A stretch of 64,000 bases of DNA from the NCBI GenBank assembly GCA_902388495.1, contig CABMPP010000006.1, positions 1 through 64,000 of the forward strand, written 5' to 3'. The notes under the pieces are model-generated. The model was not told the origin of the DNA and did not search any database. It was given only the letters and a program-made list of their open reading frames with translations. The position numbers and the translations under genes are program-made. How positions within the stretch are numbered: the first letter of the stretch is position 1; every line of letters begins with the position of its first letter. The stretch comes from an uncultured Bacteroides sp. (GTDB taxonomy: Bacteria > Bacteroidota > Bacteroidia > Bacteroidales > Bacteroidaceae). This document shows positions 33,270-43,038 of this stretch, piece after piece.

Positions 33270-34304
33270 ATGAAGCACAAGACTAAGAAATTAATCTATA
33301 ACATCGTCGTCATTACCCTTATTATAATAGGTATAGTTTGGGTGAGTTCCCGTTTTGTACATTTGGGTAATGTGGAATACACAGACAATGCGCAGGTAAA
33401 GCAACTCATCGTACCCGTGAACTCCCGTGTACAAGGTTTCATCAAAGAAATTCGTTTTGACGAAAACCAGGCGGTGCGCAAGGGCGACACGCTGGCTTTG
33501 ATAGAGGATACTGAGTTTCGTTTCCGCCTGGCACAGGCAGAGGCTGATTATCAGAATGCCTTGTCCGGCAAGTCGGCCATGGCGACTACTATAAATACGA
33601 CGCAGAACAATATCTCCGTATCGGATGCTACGATCGAAGAGGCTCGCATTCGCATGGAGAATGCAGAGCGGGAGTACATCCGCTATAAAAATCTCTTTGA
33701 ACAGGAAGCTGTGACTCGCCAGCAATACGATGGTGTGAAGACAAATTACGATGCCCTGAAGGCGCGTTATGAGGTTTTGCTTCGTCAGAAGCATTCCACC
33801 ACTTTGGTGAAGCAGGAGCAGACGCAACGCCTCGACCAGACTGTTGCCGGCATCCAGCTTGCCGAAGCTGCACGGGCATTGGCAAGGCTGAATCTCTCTT
33901 ACACGGTTATCCTGGCTCCCTGCGACGGAACCACCGGGCGCAAGAATATCCAGGAAGGGCAGCTGATACAACCAGGGCAAACTCTTGTCGACGTGGTGGA
34001 TGCTAATGACCGCTGGATAATAGCCAACTATAAGGAAACGCAAACGGCTCATATCCAAGTGGGGCAACCTGTAGAGATTGAGGTGGACGCCATCCCCGGT
34101 GTGACCTTCAGAGGAGTCGTGCAATCTCTGGCAAAAGCTACGGGAGCCAGCTTTTCGTTGCTTCCGCAAGATAACTCTGCAGGTAACTTTGTGAAAGTGG
34201 AGCAGCGCATCCCTGTCCGCATAGAGTTTGCTGCGGACAACCGTCCCGAGGACATGAAGCGGCTTTGTGCCGGTATGAATGTGGAGTGTGAAGTAATCTA
34301 TTGA
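33270..34304 (+). CDS. HlyD/EmrA-type membrane fusion protein
   Basis: 344 residues: one N-terminal membrane segment (about 8-26), then a lipoyl-like half (V-P-V-N-S-R-V-Q-G-F-I-K-E-I), a coiled-coil hairpin (residues about 85-210), the second lipoyl half (L-A-P-C-D-G-T-T-G-R-K-N-I-Q-E-G) and a beta-barrel. It links the inner-membrane MFS pump to the TolC-like duct. The MFS gene starts 4 bases after its stop. Confidence 0.92.
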   Translation: MKHKTKKLIYNIVVITLIIIGIVWVSSRFVHLGNVEYTDNAQVKQLIVPVNSRVQGFIKEIRFDENQAVRKGDTLALIEDTEFRFRLAQAEADYQNALSGKSAMATTINTTQNNISVSDATIEEARIRMENAEREYIRYKNLFEQEAVTRQQYDGVKTNYDALKARYEVLLRQKHSTTLVKQEQTQRLDQTVAGIQLAEAARALARLNLSYTVILAPCDGTTGRKNIQEGQLIQPGQTLVDVVDANDRWIIANYKETQTAHIQVGQPVEIEVDAIPGVTFRGVVQSLAKATGASFSLLPQDNSAGNFVKVEQRIPVRIEFAADNRPEDMKRLCAGMNVECEVIY

Positions 34305-34308
34305 TATC

Positions 34309-35895
34309 ATGCACGAATCAGGACCTTTTTCAATTCCCGCTATCCGCGATTTCGTCCCGGAGAAATGGAAGCCGTGGATTATTATCTTTATGGTTATTGT
34401 CTTCCAGTTTTCGGGTGGCATCTATATGGCTGCAGCCGGCGAGATGGTTGGTTCGCTGGCACTGATGCAGGAGGACATTATGATGGCAGGTTATGCTTCT
34501 ATGGTAGGCATGGCGCTGACGTTTGCCATCATGTTCCGCTTGAAGTTCCAGTTTACCTCGAAGGTGGCTTTCATGACGTGCTGCATTGCGCTTGTCATCT
34601 GCAATCTGATTTGTGTGCATACGGATTGTGTGCCGTTGCTGGTGGGGGTATGTTTCATTTCGGGCTTCTTTCGGATGTGGGCTACTTTTGAATGCAACTC
34701 GACGATACAATTGTGGCTTACGCCAAAGCGTGACCTTTCCATTTTTTTCTGCTTTATTTATCTGCTGGTGAATAGTTGCATTCAACTTTCGGGGCTTGCC
34801 ACGATTTATGTTTCTTATTTTTCGAAATGGGAGTATATGCATTGGTTCATTATCGGGCTGCTGGGGTTGGTGATGCTGCTGGTGATGTTGCTTTTCCGCA
34901 ATATCCGTGTGCTGCATCGTTTGCCTTTGTACGGCATCGACTGGTTGGGGGCGTTGCTGTGGGGACTGATTGTGCTCTGCATTATTTTCGTCTGCCTCTA
35001 CGGCGATCATTACGATTGGTATGAGTCCGACTACATCGGTATGGCTACGTTGGCAGGTTTGGTTATATTGTTGCTCAATATCTGGCGTGCGTCGTTCATC
35101 CGGCATCCGTTCATCGCACTCCGTACCTTTCGTTATCGTATGGTGTGGTTGCCATTCCTTCTCTACATACTGATAGATTTCCTGCTTGCACCGTCACACT
35201 TGCTGGAGCATATTTATCTGGAAGGTATTCTTGGTTATGACTCGCTGAATACGGTTTCGTTGAATTGGGTAGTATTGCTTGGCATTGTGACGGGTGCCTT
35301 GTTCACCTATCAGACTTTTGCTTTGCGGAAATGGCGGTATAAGGTAATGACATTGATTGCTTTTACGTCCATCGTGGGGTATTTGATGATGTTTTATTTC
35401 ACCATCGACTATAATCTGCCTAAATCGGCATTGGTGATACCTGTCTTCCTGCGTGGCTTCGGATATGTGATTATTGCCATCTGCTTTCTCACTTCGTTGT
35501 CGCGCGTACCGTTTGAGAATTTCTTTCAGGCAGTGAGCGTACAAGGATTTGTCAGTGCAGCATTCGGCGGTGTACTGGGTACGGCTGTCTTAAACGAAAT
35601 ATTGAAATTTACCGTAAGGCGGAATGCTATGCTGCTGGGAGCAAATCTCGATCATGTGAATCCACTTGCTGCGCACATTCCTCTCGGACAGTTGTACGGT
35701 GCTGTGCAGCAACAGGCGCTTATGGTGTCGATGAAAGAGATATTCGGCTGGCTGACGCTATTGGGATTATTCTGTATTCTGATGTTTCTGTTGAATGAAA
35801 GCAAGGTGCGTCCGCAGAATGCAATACACCCTACTTATAAAGCTATTCGGAGATTGATGAAGCGGGAGGCATGGCAGTCTACACACGAAGAGTGA
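34309..35895 (+). CDS. MFS drug efflux transporter, EmrB/DHA2-like
   Basis: 528 residues with about 14 hydrophobic segments, the DHA2 number. The tight link to an EmrA-like adaptor and a TolC-like duct makes a tripartite exporter for drugs, bile compounds or other hydrophobic substances. The substrate is not readable. Last gene of the operon; a 22-bp palindromic array begins 13 bases after its stop codon. Confidence 0.85.
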   Translation: MHESGPFSIPAIRDFVPEKWKPWIIIFMVIVFQFSGGIYMAAAGEMVGSLALMQEDIMMAGYASMVGMALTFAIMFRLKFQFTSKVAFMTCCIALVICNLICVHTDCVPLLVGVCFISGFFRMWATFECNSTIQLWLTPKRDLSIFFCFIYLLVNSCIQLSGLATIYVSYFSKWEYMHWFIIGLLGLVMLLVMLLFRNIRVLHRLPLYGIDWLGALLWGLIVLCIIFVCLYGDHYDWYESDYIGMATLAGLVILLLNIWRASFIRHPFIALRTFRYRMVWLPFLLYILIDFLLAPSHLLEHIYLEGILGYDSLNTVSLNWVVLLGIVTGALFTYQTFALRKWRYKVMTLIAFTSIVGYLMMFYFTIDYNLPKSALVIPVFLRGFGYVIIAICFLTSLSRVPFENFFQAVSVQGFVSAAFGGVLGTAVLNEILKFTVRRNAMLLGANLDHVNPLAAHIPLGQLYGAVQQQALMVSMKEIFGWLTLLGLFCILMFLLNESKVRPQNAIHPTYKAIRRLMKREAWQSTHEE

Positions 35896-35908
35896 TCCCT
35901 CTTAAAAA

Positions 35909-35996
35909 GGCTACACCCTTTACCCCGGATGGTGTAGCCATCCGGAGCAAAGGGTGTAGCCCTGGCACCTAAAGGGTGTAGCCCTTCCGAAACGTC
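35909..35996. repeat. 22-bp palindromic tandem array, one inverted and three direct units
   Basis: GTGTAGCC occurs at 35932, 35954 and 35976, exactly 22 bases apart; the reverse complement GGCTACAC is at 35909. Units fold on themselves (GGATGGTGTAGCCATCC, AAGGGTGTAGCCCTT). The last unit overlaps the end of the leftward AraC gene and encodes its final K-G-Y-T-L and stop codon. Confidence 0.8.
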
Positions 35997-36817
35997 TGTG
36001 GAGTCATCCCTACGTGGTGCTTGAAGAACTTGTTGAAGAAGGCTGCATTGTTGAATCCCAGGCTCATGGCAATATCCTTCACCGGTGTGCTACTGGTGCG
36101 GAGTTGCGTCTTGGCATCCATAATAAGCGTATGGTTGATAATTTCCATCGCTGTTTGCCCCGACTCCTTCTTGACGAGTCGGCAGAGGGCAGCCGGTTGC
36201 ATTTTCATTTCTTTAGCGTAGTAGTTCACTTGGTGTTCCCGGGTGTAGTCGGCATGTACCATCTGGAGGAAAGTACGGTATTGCTGGAAATGCTTGCTGC
36301 CTGGAAACTCCTTGACTTCAACTTGTTTCGGACAAAGTTCGGATACGCCTTGCAATGTAAGGCCTAACAACATTTGTAAAGTGGAGTGGCTTAATAAATT
36401 GCCCACTTCTTTATATAGGTGTGCTTGTAGTGTGAACATTTCTTCATAGAGTTGAAATGGAATTTTAGGTAAAGGTATAACGTTATTGTTTTCAATGAGA
36501 TGAAGTTTTTCTACCATATTCTTTACCATATCGGCACTTTGTATGAGCTGCTGGGAATACATGATGATGTGCAGCAGTACATCGTCGGACATGGCTGTGA
36601 TCTGGACTAACGAACCGGCCGGAATGGCTATAAGGTCGTTCGGGCCGATGCGGTATTGGTTTAGGTTTATAGTTATTTTCAGGACTCCTTTGCGGCACAA
36701 GGCAAAGATGCACGCCTGGGTACGATGCGATTGTTCTAATCGCTGTCTCAAGTCATTGGTGGTGACGTTGATGTAAGCAATGAAATCTGCACTTATGTCG
36801 AACTTGGGTATACTCAT
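35969..36817 (-). CDS. AraC family transcriptional regulator
   Basis: 282 residues: N-terminal cupin-like domain, C-terminal AraC DNA-binding domain (Y-A-K-E-M-K-M-Q-P-A-A-L-C-R-L-V-K, V-K-D-I-A-M-S-L-G-F-N-N-A-A-F-F-N-K-F-F-K). The last five residues and the stop are built from a unit of the tandem array downstream. A perfect palindrome sits 12-34 bases before the start codon. Divergent from a PAS histidine kinase; the target genes are unknown. It is only distantly similar to the AraC protein at 30807-31706. Confidence 0.9.
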   Translation of the reverse strand: MSIPKFDISADFIAYINVTTNDLRQRLEQSHRTQACIFALCRKGVLKITINLNQYRIGPNDLIAIPAGSLVQITAMSDDVLLHIIMYSQQLIQSADMVKNMVEKLHLIENNNVIPLPKIPFQLYEEMFTLQAHLYKEVGNLLSHSTLQMLLGLTLQGVSELCPKQVEVKEFPGSKHFQQYRTFLQMVHADYTREHQVNYYAKEMKMQPAALCRLVKKESGQTAMEIINHTLIMDAKTQLRTSSTPVKDIAMSLGFNNAAFFNKFFKHHVGMTPQTFRKGYTL

Positions 36818-36828
36818 GTGTTAATCCT

Positions 36829-36851
36829 CTTTCAATTTACAAAATTGAAAG
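36829..36851. promoter_or_regulatory. Perfect palindrome before the AraC gene
   Basis: CTTTCAATTT and AAATTGAAAG are perfect 10-base arms around ACA, ending 12 bases from the start codon. It could be an autoregulatory operator, or a hairpin over the ribosome-binding site. The remaining gap to 37095 is AT-rich; a weak promoter (TTG-N20-GACCTTTG, 36985-37015) faces the kinase. Confidence 0.5.
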
Positions 36852-37095
36852 ATATTGGCGTATATTCACAGAAAAAATCGTTAATTTCACTGCTGCGCAT
36901 AGACTTTGTGTGTTAAATAAAATAAATATGTAAATAATGGAATATATAACAACATTAATAGAATGTTGTTTTTCTGTCGATAAGTTGTCTTATAAGTGTA
37001 TTAGCCCGACCTTTGCTTGTCTATGCTTGCCATGTTGTGCGGTGCAGGTTTTTTAGGAGTTCTTGGATCTAAGTAATACGAATAAGCATTGATTT

Positions 37096-38715
37096 ATGTA
37101 CACTGGTACTTTTGTTATTTATCCTTTACTTATAGAAGATGTTAATCTTTATATAGTACTTATTATCATTTTGTTGGCTGTCATTGTCGGGCTGTGTATA
37201 TATATTTTCCGTATGCATGCCAAGTTGTATCCTGAAGCTGAAAAGATGGTTAACGCGGTAGCGGAACAATTGTTCGATTCGTGGCCGGTGGGCATTGTCG
37301 TTGCCGATGCGAAAGGACGTATCGACCGCATTAACAAGCAGGCTGTTGAAGACCTGCAGCAAAAGCACGCGGAGGCTTTGATAGGCAAGGACCTTGCTTC
37401 TGTGCTGGAAGTGATACAAGATAAGGAAAATGTATTGCCCCGTTTCTTGCAGAAGATACAGGAAGGCAGGGAACCTGTGACGACATTCTCCGCCAATAGT
37501 TTTATCTGTGAGCCGCAGCGTAAAATACGTTTCCTGATAGAAGGCTCGCTGGCGGGTATCTATAGGGATAAAAAACTGTCCAGGGTGGTACTGTACTATC
37601 GGAATGTGCTTGAAGAACGTACCCGCACACGTCTGTTGAATATTGCTTTGAACCGGATGCAGATTTTCCAGTGGTCGTATGATATGGACAGGGATCTGAT
37701 GGTTATTGATCCCCGCTACTTTGAATATTTGGGAATACCGACCAAGGACTATACGCTGACTACCGAAGAGTTTATCAACTATCTCCATCCCGATGATGTA
37801 GATACCGTTATCGGTGCTTTGGCTTCACAGTTGGAGGGCAAGCTGAATGAGAATCTGATACCTTATCGCTTGCGCCGGCAAGATGGAACTTACGAATGGT
37901 TCGAGGTACAGTCTACCTATGTAGGGCAATTGGCCGACTTGCCTTTTCGCGTCATCGGCATCTGCATGAGTACGCAAAAGTATAAGGATACGGAAGCCCG
38001 CCTGAATGAAGCTTTACAGAAAGCCCAGCGCAGCGACCAGTTGAAGAGTATGTTCCTTGCCAATATGAGCCATGAGATACGTACACCGCTCAATGCGATT
38101 GTGGGATTCTCCACTCTGCTGGCCTCCGAGGTGGAGGAGTTGAGTGCTGAAGAAATCAATGAATTTTCTTCTCTGATAGAAAAGAACAGTCAGCTGCTGA
38201 TGGTCTTGATTTCGGATATTCTCGACTTGTCCAAGATTGAGTCGGATACAATGGAGTTTCATTTGCAGGATGTCTCCTTGGACATGGTGCTCAATGATAT
38301 TGCTAAATCACAGAAGATGAATATGCCGAAGGGTGTGGAGATGATATTGGATTTGCCGGAATACCTTCCTTTGCTCCATACAGATCCGGCACGGCTGGGG
38401 CAGGTTGTGAACAACCTGATAAACAATGCTGTAAAGTTTACGCATGAAGGATGCATTTGCTTGGGATGCAGGCAGGAGTGCCCCGGCACGGTAGAGGTGT
38501 TTGTGAGAGATACCGGAAAAGGGATGTCGGAAGAGGTGCTCTCTCATATCTTCGAACGTTTCTATAAAGGAGATTCTTTTATCCAGGGCACAGGGCTGGG
38601 ATTGCCTATCTGTAAAAATATTATCGAACATCTGAATGGCAATATAACGGTTGTTTCCAAAGAAAACGAAGGTACCTGTTTTACAGTGACGTTGCCGTTG
38701 GATGTGGCAGGATAG
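37096..38715 (+). CDS. PAS-domain sensor histidine kinase
   Basis: 539 residues: one membrane segment (about 17-39), a PAS domain (about 60-165: W-P-V-G-I-V-V-A-D), a second PAS/PAC module (about 190-300: Y-L-H-P-D-D-V-D, R-R-Q-D-G-T-Y-E-W-F), HisKA with His326 (M-S-H-E-I-R-T-P-L-N) and an ATPase domain (N-N-L-I-N-N-A-V-K-F, G-T-G-L-G-L). No receiver. There is no response regulator beside it, so its partner is elsewhere. Cytosolic sensing is likely because almost nothing is periplasmic. Confidence 0.92.
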   Translation: MYTGTFVIYPLLIEDVNLYIVLIIILLAVIVGLCIYIFRMHAKLYPEAEKMVNAVAEQLFDSWPVGIVVADAKGRIDRINKQAVEDLQQKHAEALIGKDLASVLEVIQDKENVLPRFLQKIQEGREPVTTFSANSFICEPQRKIRFLIEGSLAGIYRDKKLSRVVLYYRNVLEERTRTRLLNIALNRMQIFQWSYDMDRDLMVIDPRYFEYLGIPTKDYTLTTEEFINYLHPDDVDTVIGALASQLEGKLNENLIPYRLRRQDGTYEWFEVQSTYVGQLADLPFRVIGICMSTQKYKDTEARLNEALQKAQRSDQLKSMFLANMSHEIRTPLNAIVGFSTLLASEVEELSAEEINEFSSLIEKNSQLLMVLISDILDLSKIESDTMEFHLQDVSLDMVLNDIAKSQKMNMPKGVEMILDLPEYLPLLHTDPARLGQVVNNLINNAVKFTHEGCICLGCRQECPGTVEVFVRDTGKGMSEEVLSHIFERFYKGDSFIQGTGLGLPICKNIIEHLNGNITVVSKENEGTCFTVTLPLDVAG

Positions 38716-38767
38716 ATGTATTGATAGATTTATCGTGTTTTTCTCATTATATACGGTTGGAATTCGT

Positions 38768-38775
38768 TATCTTTG
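38768..38775 (+). promoter_or_regulatory. -7 box for the ABC-F gene
   Basis: TATCTTTG lies 30 bases before the ATG at 38805. It sits inside the longer frame that begins at 38721, which argues against that earlier start. Confidence 0.55.
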
Positions 38776-38804
38776 CAGTCCTAAATGATAAAATCGCTGA
38801 CACT

Positions 38805-40760
38805 ATGATATCTGTAGAAGGACTGAAGGTAGAATTCAATGCTACGCCTCTGTTCGAAGACGTCTCTTACGTTATCAACAAGAAAGACCGCATTGCCCTG
38901 GTGGGTAAGAATGGTGCGGGCAAATCTACCATGCTCAAGATATTGGCTGGTTTACAGCAGCCTACGGCCGGCGTTATAGCCGTACCCCGCGAATGCACTA
39001 TCGGCTATCTGCCCCAGGTGATGATACTCAGTGATGAGCGTACCGTGATGGAAGAGGCTGAGCTTGCTTTTGAGCATATCTTTGAGATGCAGGCCGATAT
39101 AGAGCGTATGAACCAACAGCTTGCAGAGCGTACCGACTACGACAGTGAGGATTACCAGAAACTTATCGACCGCTTTACGCACGAGAATGAACGTTTCCTG
39201 ATGATGGGCGGTACGAACTATCGTGCCGAAATAGAACGTACTCTTCAAGGGTTGGGCTTCAGCCGCGAAGATTTTGACCGTTCTACTTCCGAGTTTTCCG
39301 GTGGCTGGCGTATGCGTATCGAGCTTGCCAAGCTGCTGTTGCGCCGTCCCGATGTTCTGCTTCTGGACGAACCGACGAACCACCTCGATATCGAAAGTAT
39401 TCAGTGGTTGGAAAACTTCCTTGCCACGCGTGCCAATGCAGTGGTGCTGGTGAGCCACGACCGTGCTTTCCTGAACAATGTCACCACCCGTACCATTGAA
39501 ATCACTTGCGGGCGTATTTACGACTACAAAGTGAAGTACGATGAATTTGTCGTACTGCGCAAGGAGCGCCGGGAGCAGCAATTGCGTGCTTACGAGAATC
39601 AGCAAAAGCAGATAGAAGATACCGAAGCCTTCATTGAGCGTTTCCGCTATAAAGCTACCAAGGCCGTGCAGGTGCAGAGCCGCATCAAGCAGTTGGAGAA
39701 GATAGAGCGCATCGAAGTGGACGAGGAAGATAACTCGGCACTGAGATTGAAGTTTGTTTGCAGCAGCCGTAGTGGTAATTATCCTGTGATTTGTGAGGAT
39801 GTGGCCAAGGCTTACGGCAGTCATGTAATCTTCCACGATGTGAATCTGACGATAAACCGCGGTGAGAAGATTGCCTTTGTAGGCAAGAACGGCGAGGGTA
39901 AATCTACCCTTGTGAAGTGTATCATGGACGAAATTACGGACTATACCGGCAAGCTGACTTTGGGACATAACGTACAGATCGGCTATTTCGCACAAAACCA
40001 GGCGCAACTGTTGGACGAGAACTTGACGGTGTTTGATACGATTGACCGTGTGGCCGTGGGAGATATCCGTACGAAGATACGCGATATCCTCGGTGCTTTC
40101 ATGTTTGGCGGTGAGGCTTCGGACAAGAAAGTAAAGGTGTTGTCCGGTGGAGAACGTACTCGCCTTGCCATGATAAAACTGTTGCTCGAACCGGTAAACT
40201 TCCTGATTCTGGATGAACCTACGAATCATCTCGATATGCGTTCTAAGGACATACTGAAAGATGCGATACGTGATTTTGACGGTACTGTGATAATTGTGAG
40301 CCATGACCGTGATTTCCTGGACGGGCTGGCGACTAAAGTATATGAGTTTGGTGGCGGCTTGGTGAAAGAACACCTTGGCGGCATCTACGAATTTCTGCAA
40401 AAGAAGCAGATCGAGAACCTGAATGAATTGCAGAAAGCTCCGTCTCTCTCGGCTTCGCCTGTCGGCACTAAAGCTGCTGACACGGATGCACTGCCTTCGG
40501 AGAACAAATTGTCTTACGAAGCCCAGAAAGAACTTAATAAGAAACTGAAGAAGCTGGAACGCCGGGTGGCAGATTGCGAAGCGGAAATAGAACAGACCGA
40601 ATCGGCCATCGCCATACTGGAATCCAGGATGGCTACCCCGGAAGGCGCTTCGGATATGTCTCTTTATGAACAACATCAGAAGCTGAAAACCCAGTTGGAC
40701 CGAGTGATGGAGGAATGGGATGCGGCTTCGGTGGAACTGGAAGAACTTAAAAACGCGTGA
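38805..40760 (+). CDS. ABC-F family ATPase (ribosome-associated)
   Basis: 651 residues with two ABC domains and no membrane segment. The first has G-K-N-G-A-G-K-S-T, F-S-G-G-W-R-M-R and L-L-L-D-E-P-T-N-H-L-D. The second has G-K-N-G-E-G-K-S-T, L-S-G-G-E-R-T-R and a second D-E-P-T-N-H-L-D. The inter-domain linker (K-E-R-R-E-Q-Q-L-R-A-Y) and a C-terminal coiled coil (K-L-K-K-L-E-R-R-V-A-D-C-E) resemble Uup-type proteins. Such factors act on ribosomes during translation or its rescue; the subtype is not certain. Confidence 0.88.
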   Translation: MISVEGLKVEFNATPLFEDVSYVINKKDRIALVGKNGAGKSTMLKILAGLQQPTAGVIAVPRECTIGYLPQVMILSDERTVMEEAELAFEHIFEMQADIERMNQQLAERTDYDSEDYQKLIDRFTHENERFLMMGGTNYRAEIERTLQGLGFSREDFDRSTSEFSGGWRMRIELAKLLLRRPDVLLLDEPTNHLDIESIQWLENFLATRANAVVLVSHDRAFLNNVTTRTIEITCGRIYDYKVKYDEFVVLRKERREQQLRAYENQQKQIEDTEAFIERFRYKATKAVQVQSRIKQLEKIERIEVDEEDNSALRLKFVCSSRSGNYPVICEDVAKAYGSHVIFHDVNLTINRGEKIAFVGKNGEGKSTLVKCIMDEITDYTGKLTLGHNVQIGYFAQNQAQLLDENLTVFDTIDRVAVGDIRTKIRDILGAFMFGGEASDKKVKVLSGGERTRLAMIKLLLEPVNFLILDEPTNHLDMRSKDILKDAIRDFDGTVIIVSHDRDFLDGLATKVYEFGGGLVKEHLGGIYEFLQKKQIENLNELQKAPSLSASPVGTKAADTDALPSENKLSYEAQKELNKKLKKLERRVADCEAEIEQTESAIAILESRMATPEGASDMSLYEQHQKLKTQLDRVMEEWDAASVELEELKNA

Positions 40761-40806
40761 TGGAATAAGGGCGTTACTTTATGGTATCAATTTAATTAAT
40801 ATAAGT

Positions 40807-42843
40807 ATGAGAGCATTTCATTTTTTACCCATCGCAGCATTCTGCCTGTTGGCAGCATCCTGCAGCACCGGCAAGAAGCAGGCAGAATTTACTGCCGGCA
40901 TCCAGCTTGCCAATCTTGACACAACGGCTCTTCCCGGAACCGACTTTTATCAATATGCCTGTGGCGGTTGGATGCAGAACAATCCGATACCGGGCGAGTA
41001 TTCACAGTATGGTTCCTTCACTATTCTTGCAGAAAACAACCGCAAGCAGATTCAGGAACTGATTGAAGAACTGTCTGCTACCCAGCACGAGGCAGGGAGC
41101 ATAGCACAGAAGATAGGCGACCTCTACAAAATTGTAATGGACAGCGTGAAACTGAATAAGGAGGGCGTGGCTCCAATTAAGGCTGAACTCGACCAACTGG
41201 CAGCTCTGAAAGATACCAAAGAACTTTATGCCTTGCTTGGAAACTTGCAGAAAAAGGGCATTGTATCCTACTTTTATGTCGGTGTAGGTGCCGATGATAT
41301 GAACAGCGACATGAATGCTGTGCAGTCTTATCAGACGGGCTTGAGTATGGGTGAACGCGAATATTATCTGGAAAACGACGAAGCTACTTCTAAAATCCGC
41401 GATGCCTTCCGTACGCATGTACAGAAGATGTATCAGTTGGCAGGCTTTGATGAGGCTACTGCCAAGAAGGGCATGGAGGTAGTGATGGATGTGGAAACAC
41501 GTCTTGCTAAAGCATTCCGTTCCCGTACGGAGTTGCGCGATCCTCATGCTAACTATAACAAGATGAGCATGGAAGAGTTGAAGAAGAATTATCCCACTTT
41601 CGACTGGGATGCTTATCTGTCTGCTTTGGGATTAAAGGATGTAAAAGAAATTATTGTAGGCCAGCCTGCTTCCTTGAAAGCTGCTGCCGATATTCTGAAT
41701 ACTTTGCCCATCGAACAACAAAGCCTCTATTTGCAATGGAAGTTGATCGATGCTGCTGCAAGTTGCTTGAATGATGCAATGGCTGAACAGAACTTCGATT
41801 TTTATGATCGCACCATGAGCGGTACTCAGGAAATGCAACCACGCTGGAAGAGAGCTGTCGGTACTGTAAGCTCTGCTTTGGGTGAAGCTGTCGGCCAAAT
41901 GTATGTGGAGAAATATTTCCCAGCAGCTGCCAAAGAACGTATGGTGACTTTGGTGAAGAACCTGCAGGAAAGTTTGGGAGAACGTATTCAAAACTTGAGC
42001 TGGATGGGAGATTCCACCAAAGTGAAAGCATTGGAAAAACTGGCTACCTTCCACGTGAAAATCGGATATCCTGATAAATGGAAAGACTACTCTACGCTGG
42101 AAGTCAAAGATGATTCTTACTGGGCAAATGCCGAACGTGCCAATGAGTGGAATCATGCCGAGATGATTGCCAAAGCCGGCAAACCGGTAGACAAAGATGA
42201 ATGGTTCATGACTCCGCAGACCGTGAATGCTTATTATAATCCTACTACCAATGAGATCTGTTTCCCCGCCGGTATCCTGCAATATCCGTTCTTCGATATG
42301 AATGCGGACGATGCATTCAACTACGGTGCTATCGGTGTTGTTATCGGACATGAAATGACGCATGGATTCGATGACCAGGGTCGCCAATACGATAAAGACG
42401 GCAATCTGAAAGATTGGTGGACGGAAGAAGATGCCAAGAGGTTTGATGAGCGTGCACAGGTAATGGTGAATTTCTTTGATAGCATTGAAGTTGCACCGGG
42501 AGTATACGGAAACGGACGTATGACATTAGGCGAAAACATCGCGGACCATGGTGGTTTGCAGGTGTCTTACCAGGCATTCAAGAAAGCCACTGCCGCCGCT
42601 CCGTTGCAAGATAAAGACGGCTTCACACCCGAACAGCGTTTCTTCCTGGCCTACGCAGGCGTATGGGCCAACAATATCCGTCCCGAAGAGGTATTGAACC
42701 GTACGAAGAGTGATGTTCATTCACTGGGCAAGTGGCGTGTAGACGGTGCTCTGCCACAAATCGGTGCTTGGTACGAAGCATTCAATATTACGGAAAAAGA
42801 TCCAATGTTCTTGCCGGTAGAAAAACGAGTTTCTATCTGGTAA
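40807..42843 (+). CDS. M13 family metallopeptidase (neprilysin-like lipoprotein)
   Basis: 678 residues from the ATG at 40807. A lipoprotein signal ends in L-A-A-S-C. The zinc motif is V-I-G-H-E-M-T-H-G-F with the third ligand in G-E-N-I-A-D-H-G-G; N-A-Y-Y-N-P and the late R-P-E-E are also M13 marks. It digests small peptides on the periplasmic or outer-membrane side. The earlier in-frame ATG at 40720 lies within the ABC-F gene and has no signal peptide. A terminator follows. Confidence 0.93.
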   Translation: MRAFHFLPIAAFCLLAASCSTGKKQAEFTAGIQLANLDTTALPGTDFYQYACGGWMQNNPIPGEYSQYGSFTILAENNRKQIQELIEELSATQHEAGSIAQKIGDLYKIVMDSVKLNKEGVAPIKAELDQLAALKDTKELYALLGNLQKKGIVSYFYVGVGADDMNSDMNAVQSYQTGLSMGEREYYLENDEATSKIRDAFRTHVQKMYQLAGFDEATAKKGMEVVMDVETRLAKAFRSRTELRDPHANYNKMSMEELKKNYPTFDWDAYLSALGLKDVKEIIVGQPASLKAAADILNTLPIEQQSLYLQWKLIDAAASCLNDAMAEQNFDFYDRTMSGTQEMQPRWKRAVGTVSSALGEAVGQMYVEKYFPAAAKERMVTLVKNLQESLGERIQNLSWMGDSTKVKALEKLATFHVKIGYPDKWKDYSTLEVKDDSYWANAERANEWNHAEMIAKAGKPVDKDEWFMTPQTVNAYYNPTTNEICFPAGILQYPFFDMNADDAFNYGAIGVVIGHEMTHGFDDQGRQYDKDGNLKDWWTEEDAKRFDERAQVMVNFFDSIEVAPGVYGNGRMTLGENIADHGGLQVSYQAFKKATAAAPLQDKDGFTPEQRFFLAYAGVWANNIRPEEVLNRTKSDVHSLGKWRVDGALPQIGAWYEAFNITEKDPMFLPVEKRVSIW

Positions 42844-42865
42844 GCAGAAAACGATACTGCTTTTA

Positions 42866-42913
42866 AGAGAGGGTGTCAAAGCTAATTTCGGCTTCGGCAC
42901 CCTCTCTCTTTTT
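42866..42913 (+). terminator. Terminator after the M13 peptidase
   Basis: AGAGAGGGTG and CACCCTCTCT form a 10-bp stem extended by a small inner AAGC/GCTT stem. CTTTTTATC follows. Confidence 0.8.
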
Positions 42914-42987
42914 ATCATCTTTCCCTGCCTTTTTTAATTATACCTAATTTATTGTGTATGAATGTATGTGCGAATAAACAAAATTTG

Positions 42988-42995
42988 TAACTTTG
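42988..42995 (+). promoter_or_regulatory. -7 box for the purH-mre operon
   Basis: TAACTTTG lies 44 bases before the purH start. No clear -33 TTTG. No riboswitch-like fold was noticed in the short leader. Confidence 0.5.
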
Positions 42996-43038
42996 CGCAT
43001 CAAATTCTAATATACGCATACTTTTAATACGCAAATCC

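Noticed and set aside
38721..38804. Upstream start for the ABC-F gene
   Set aside because: A -7 box lies inside this segment and ABC-F proteins begin close to M-I-S-V-E-G-L.
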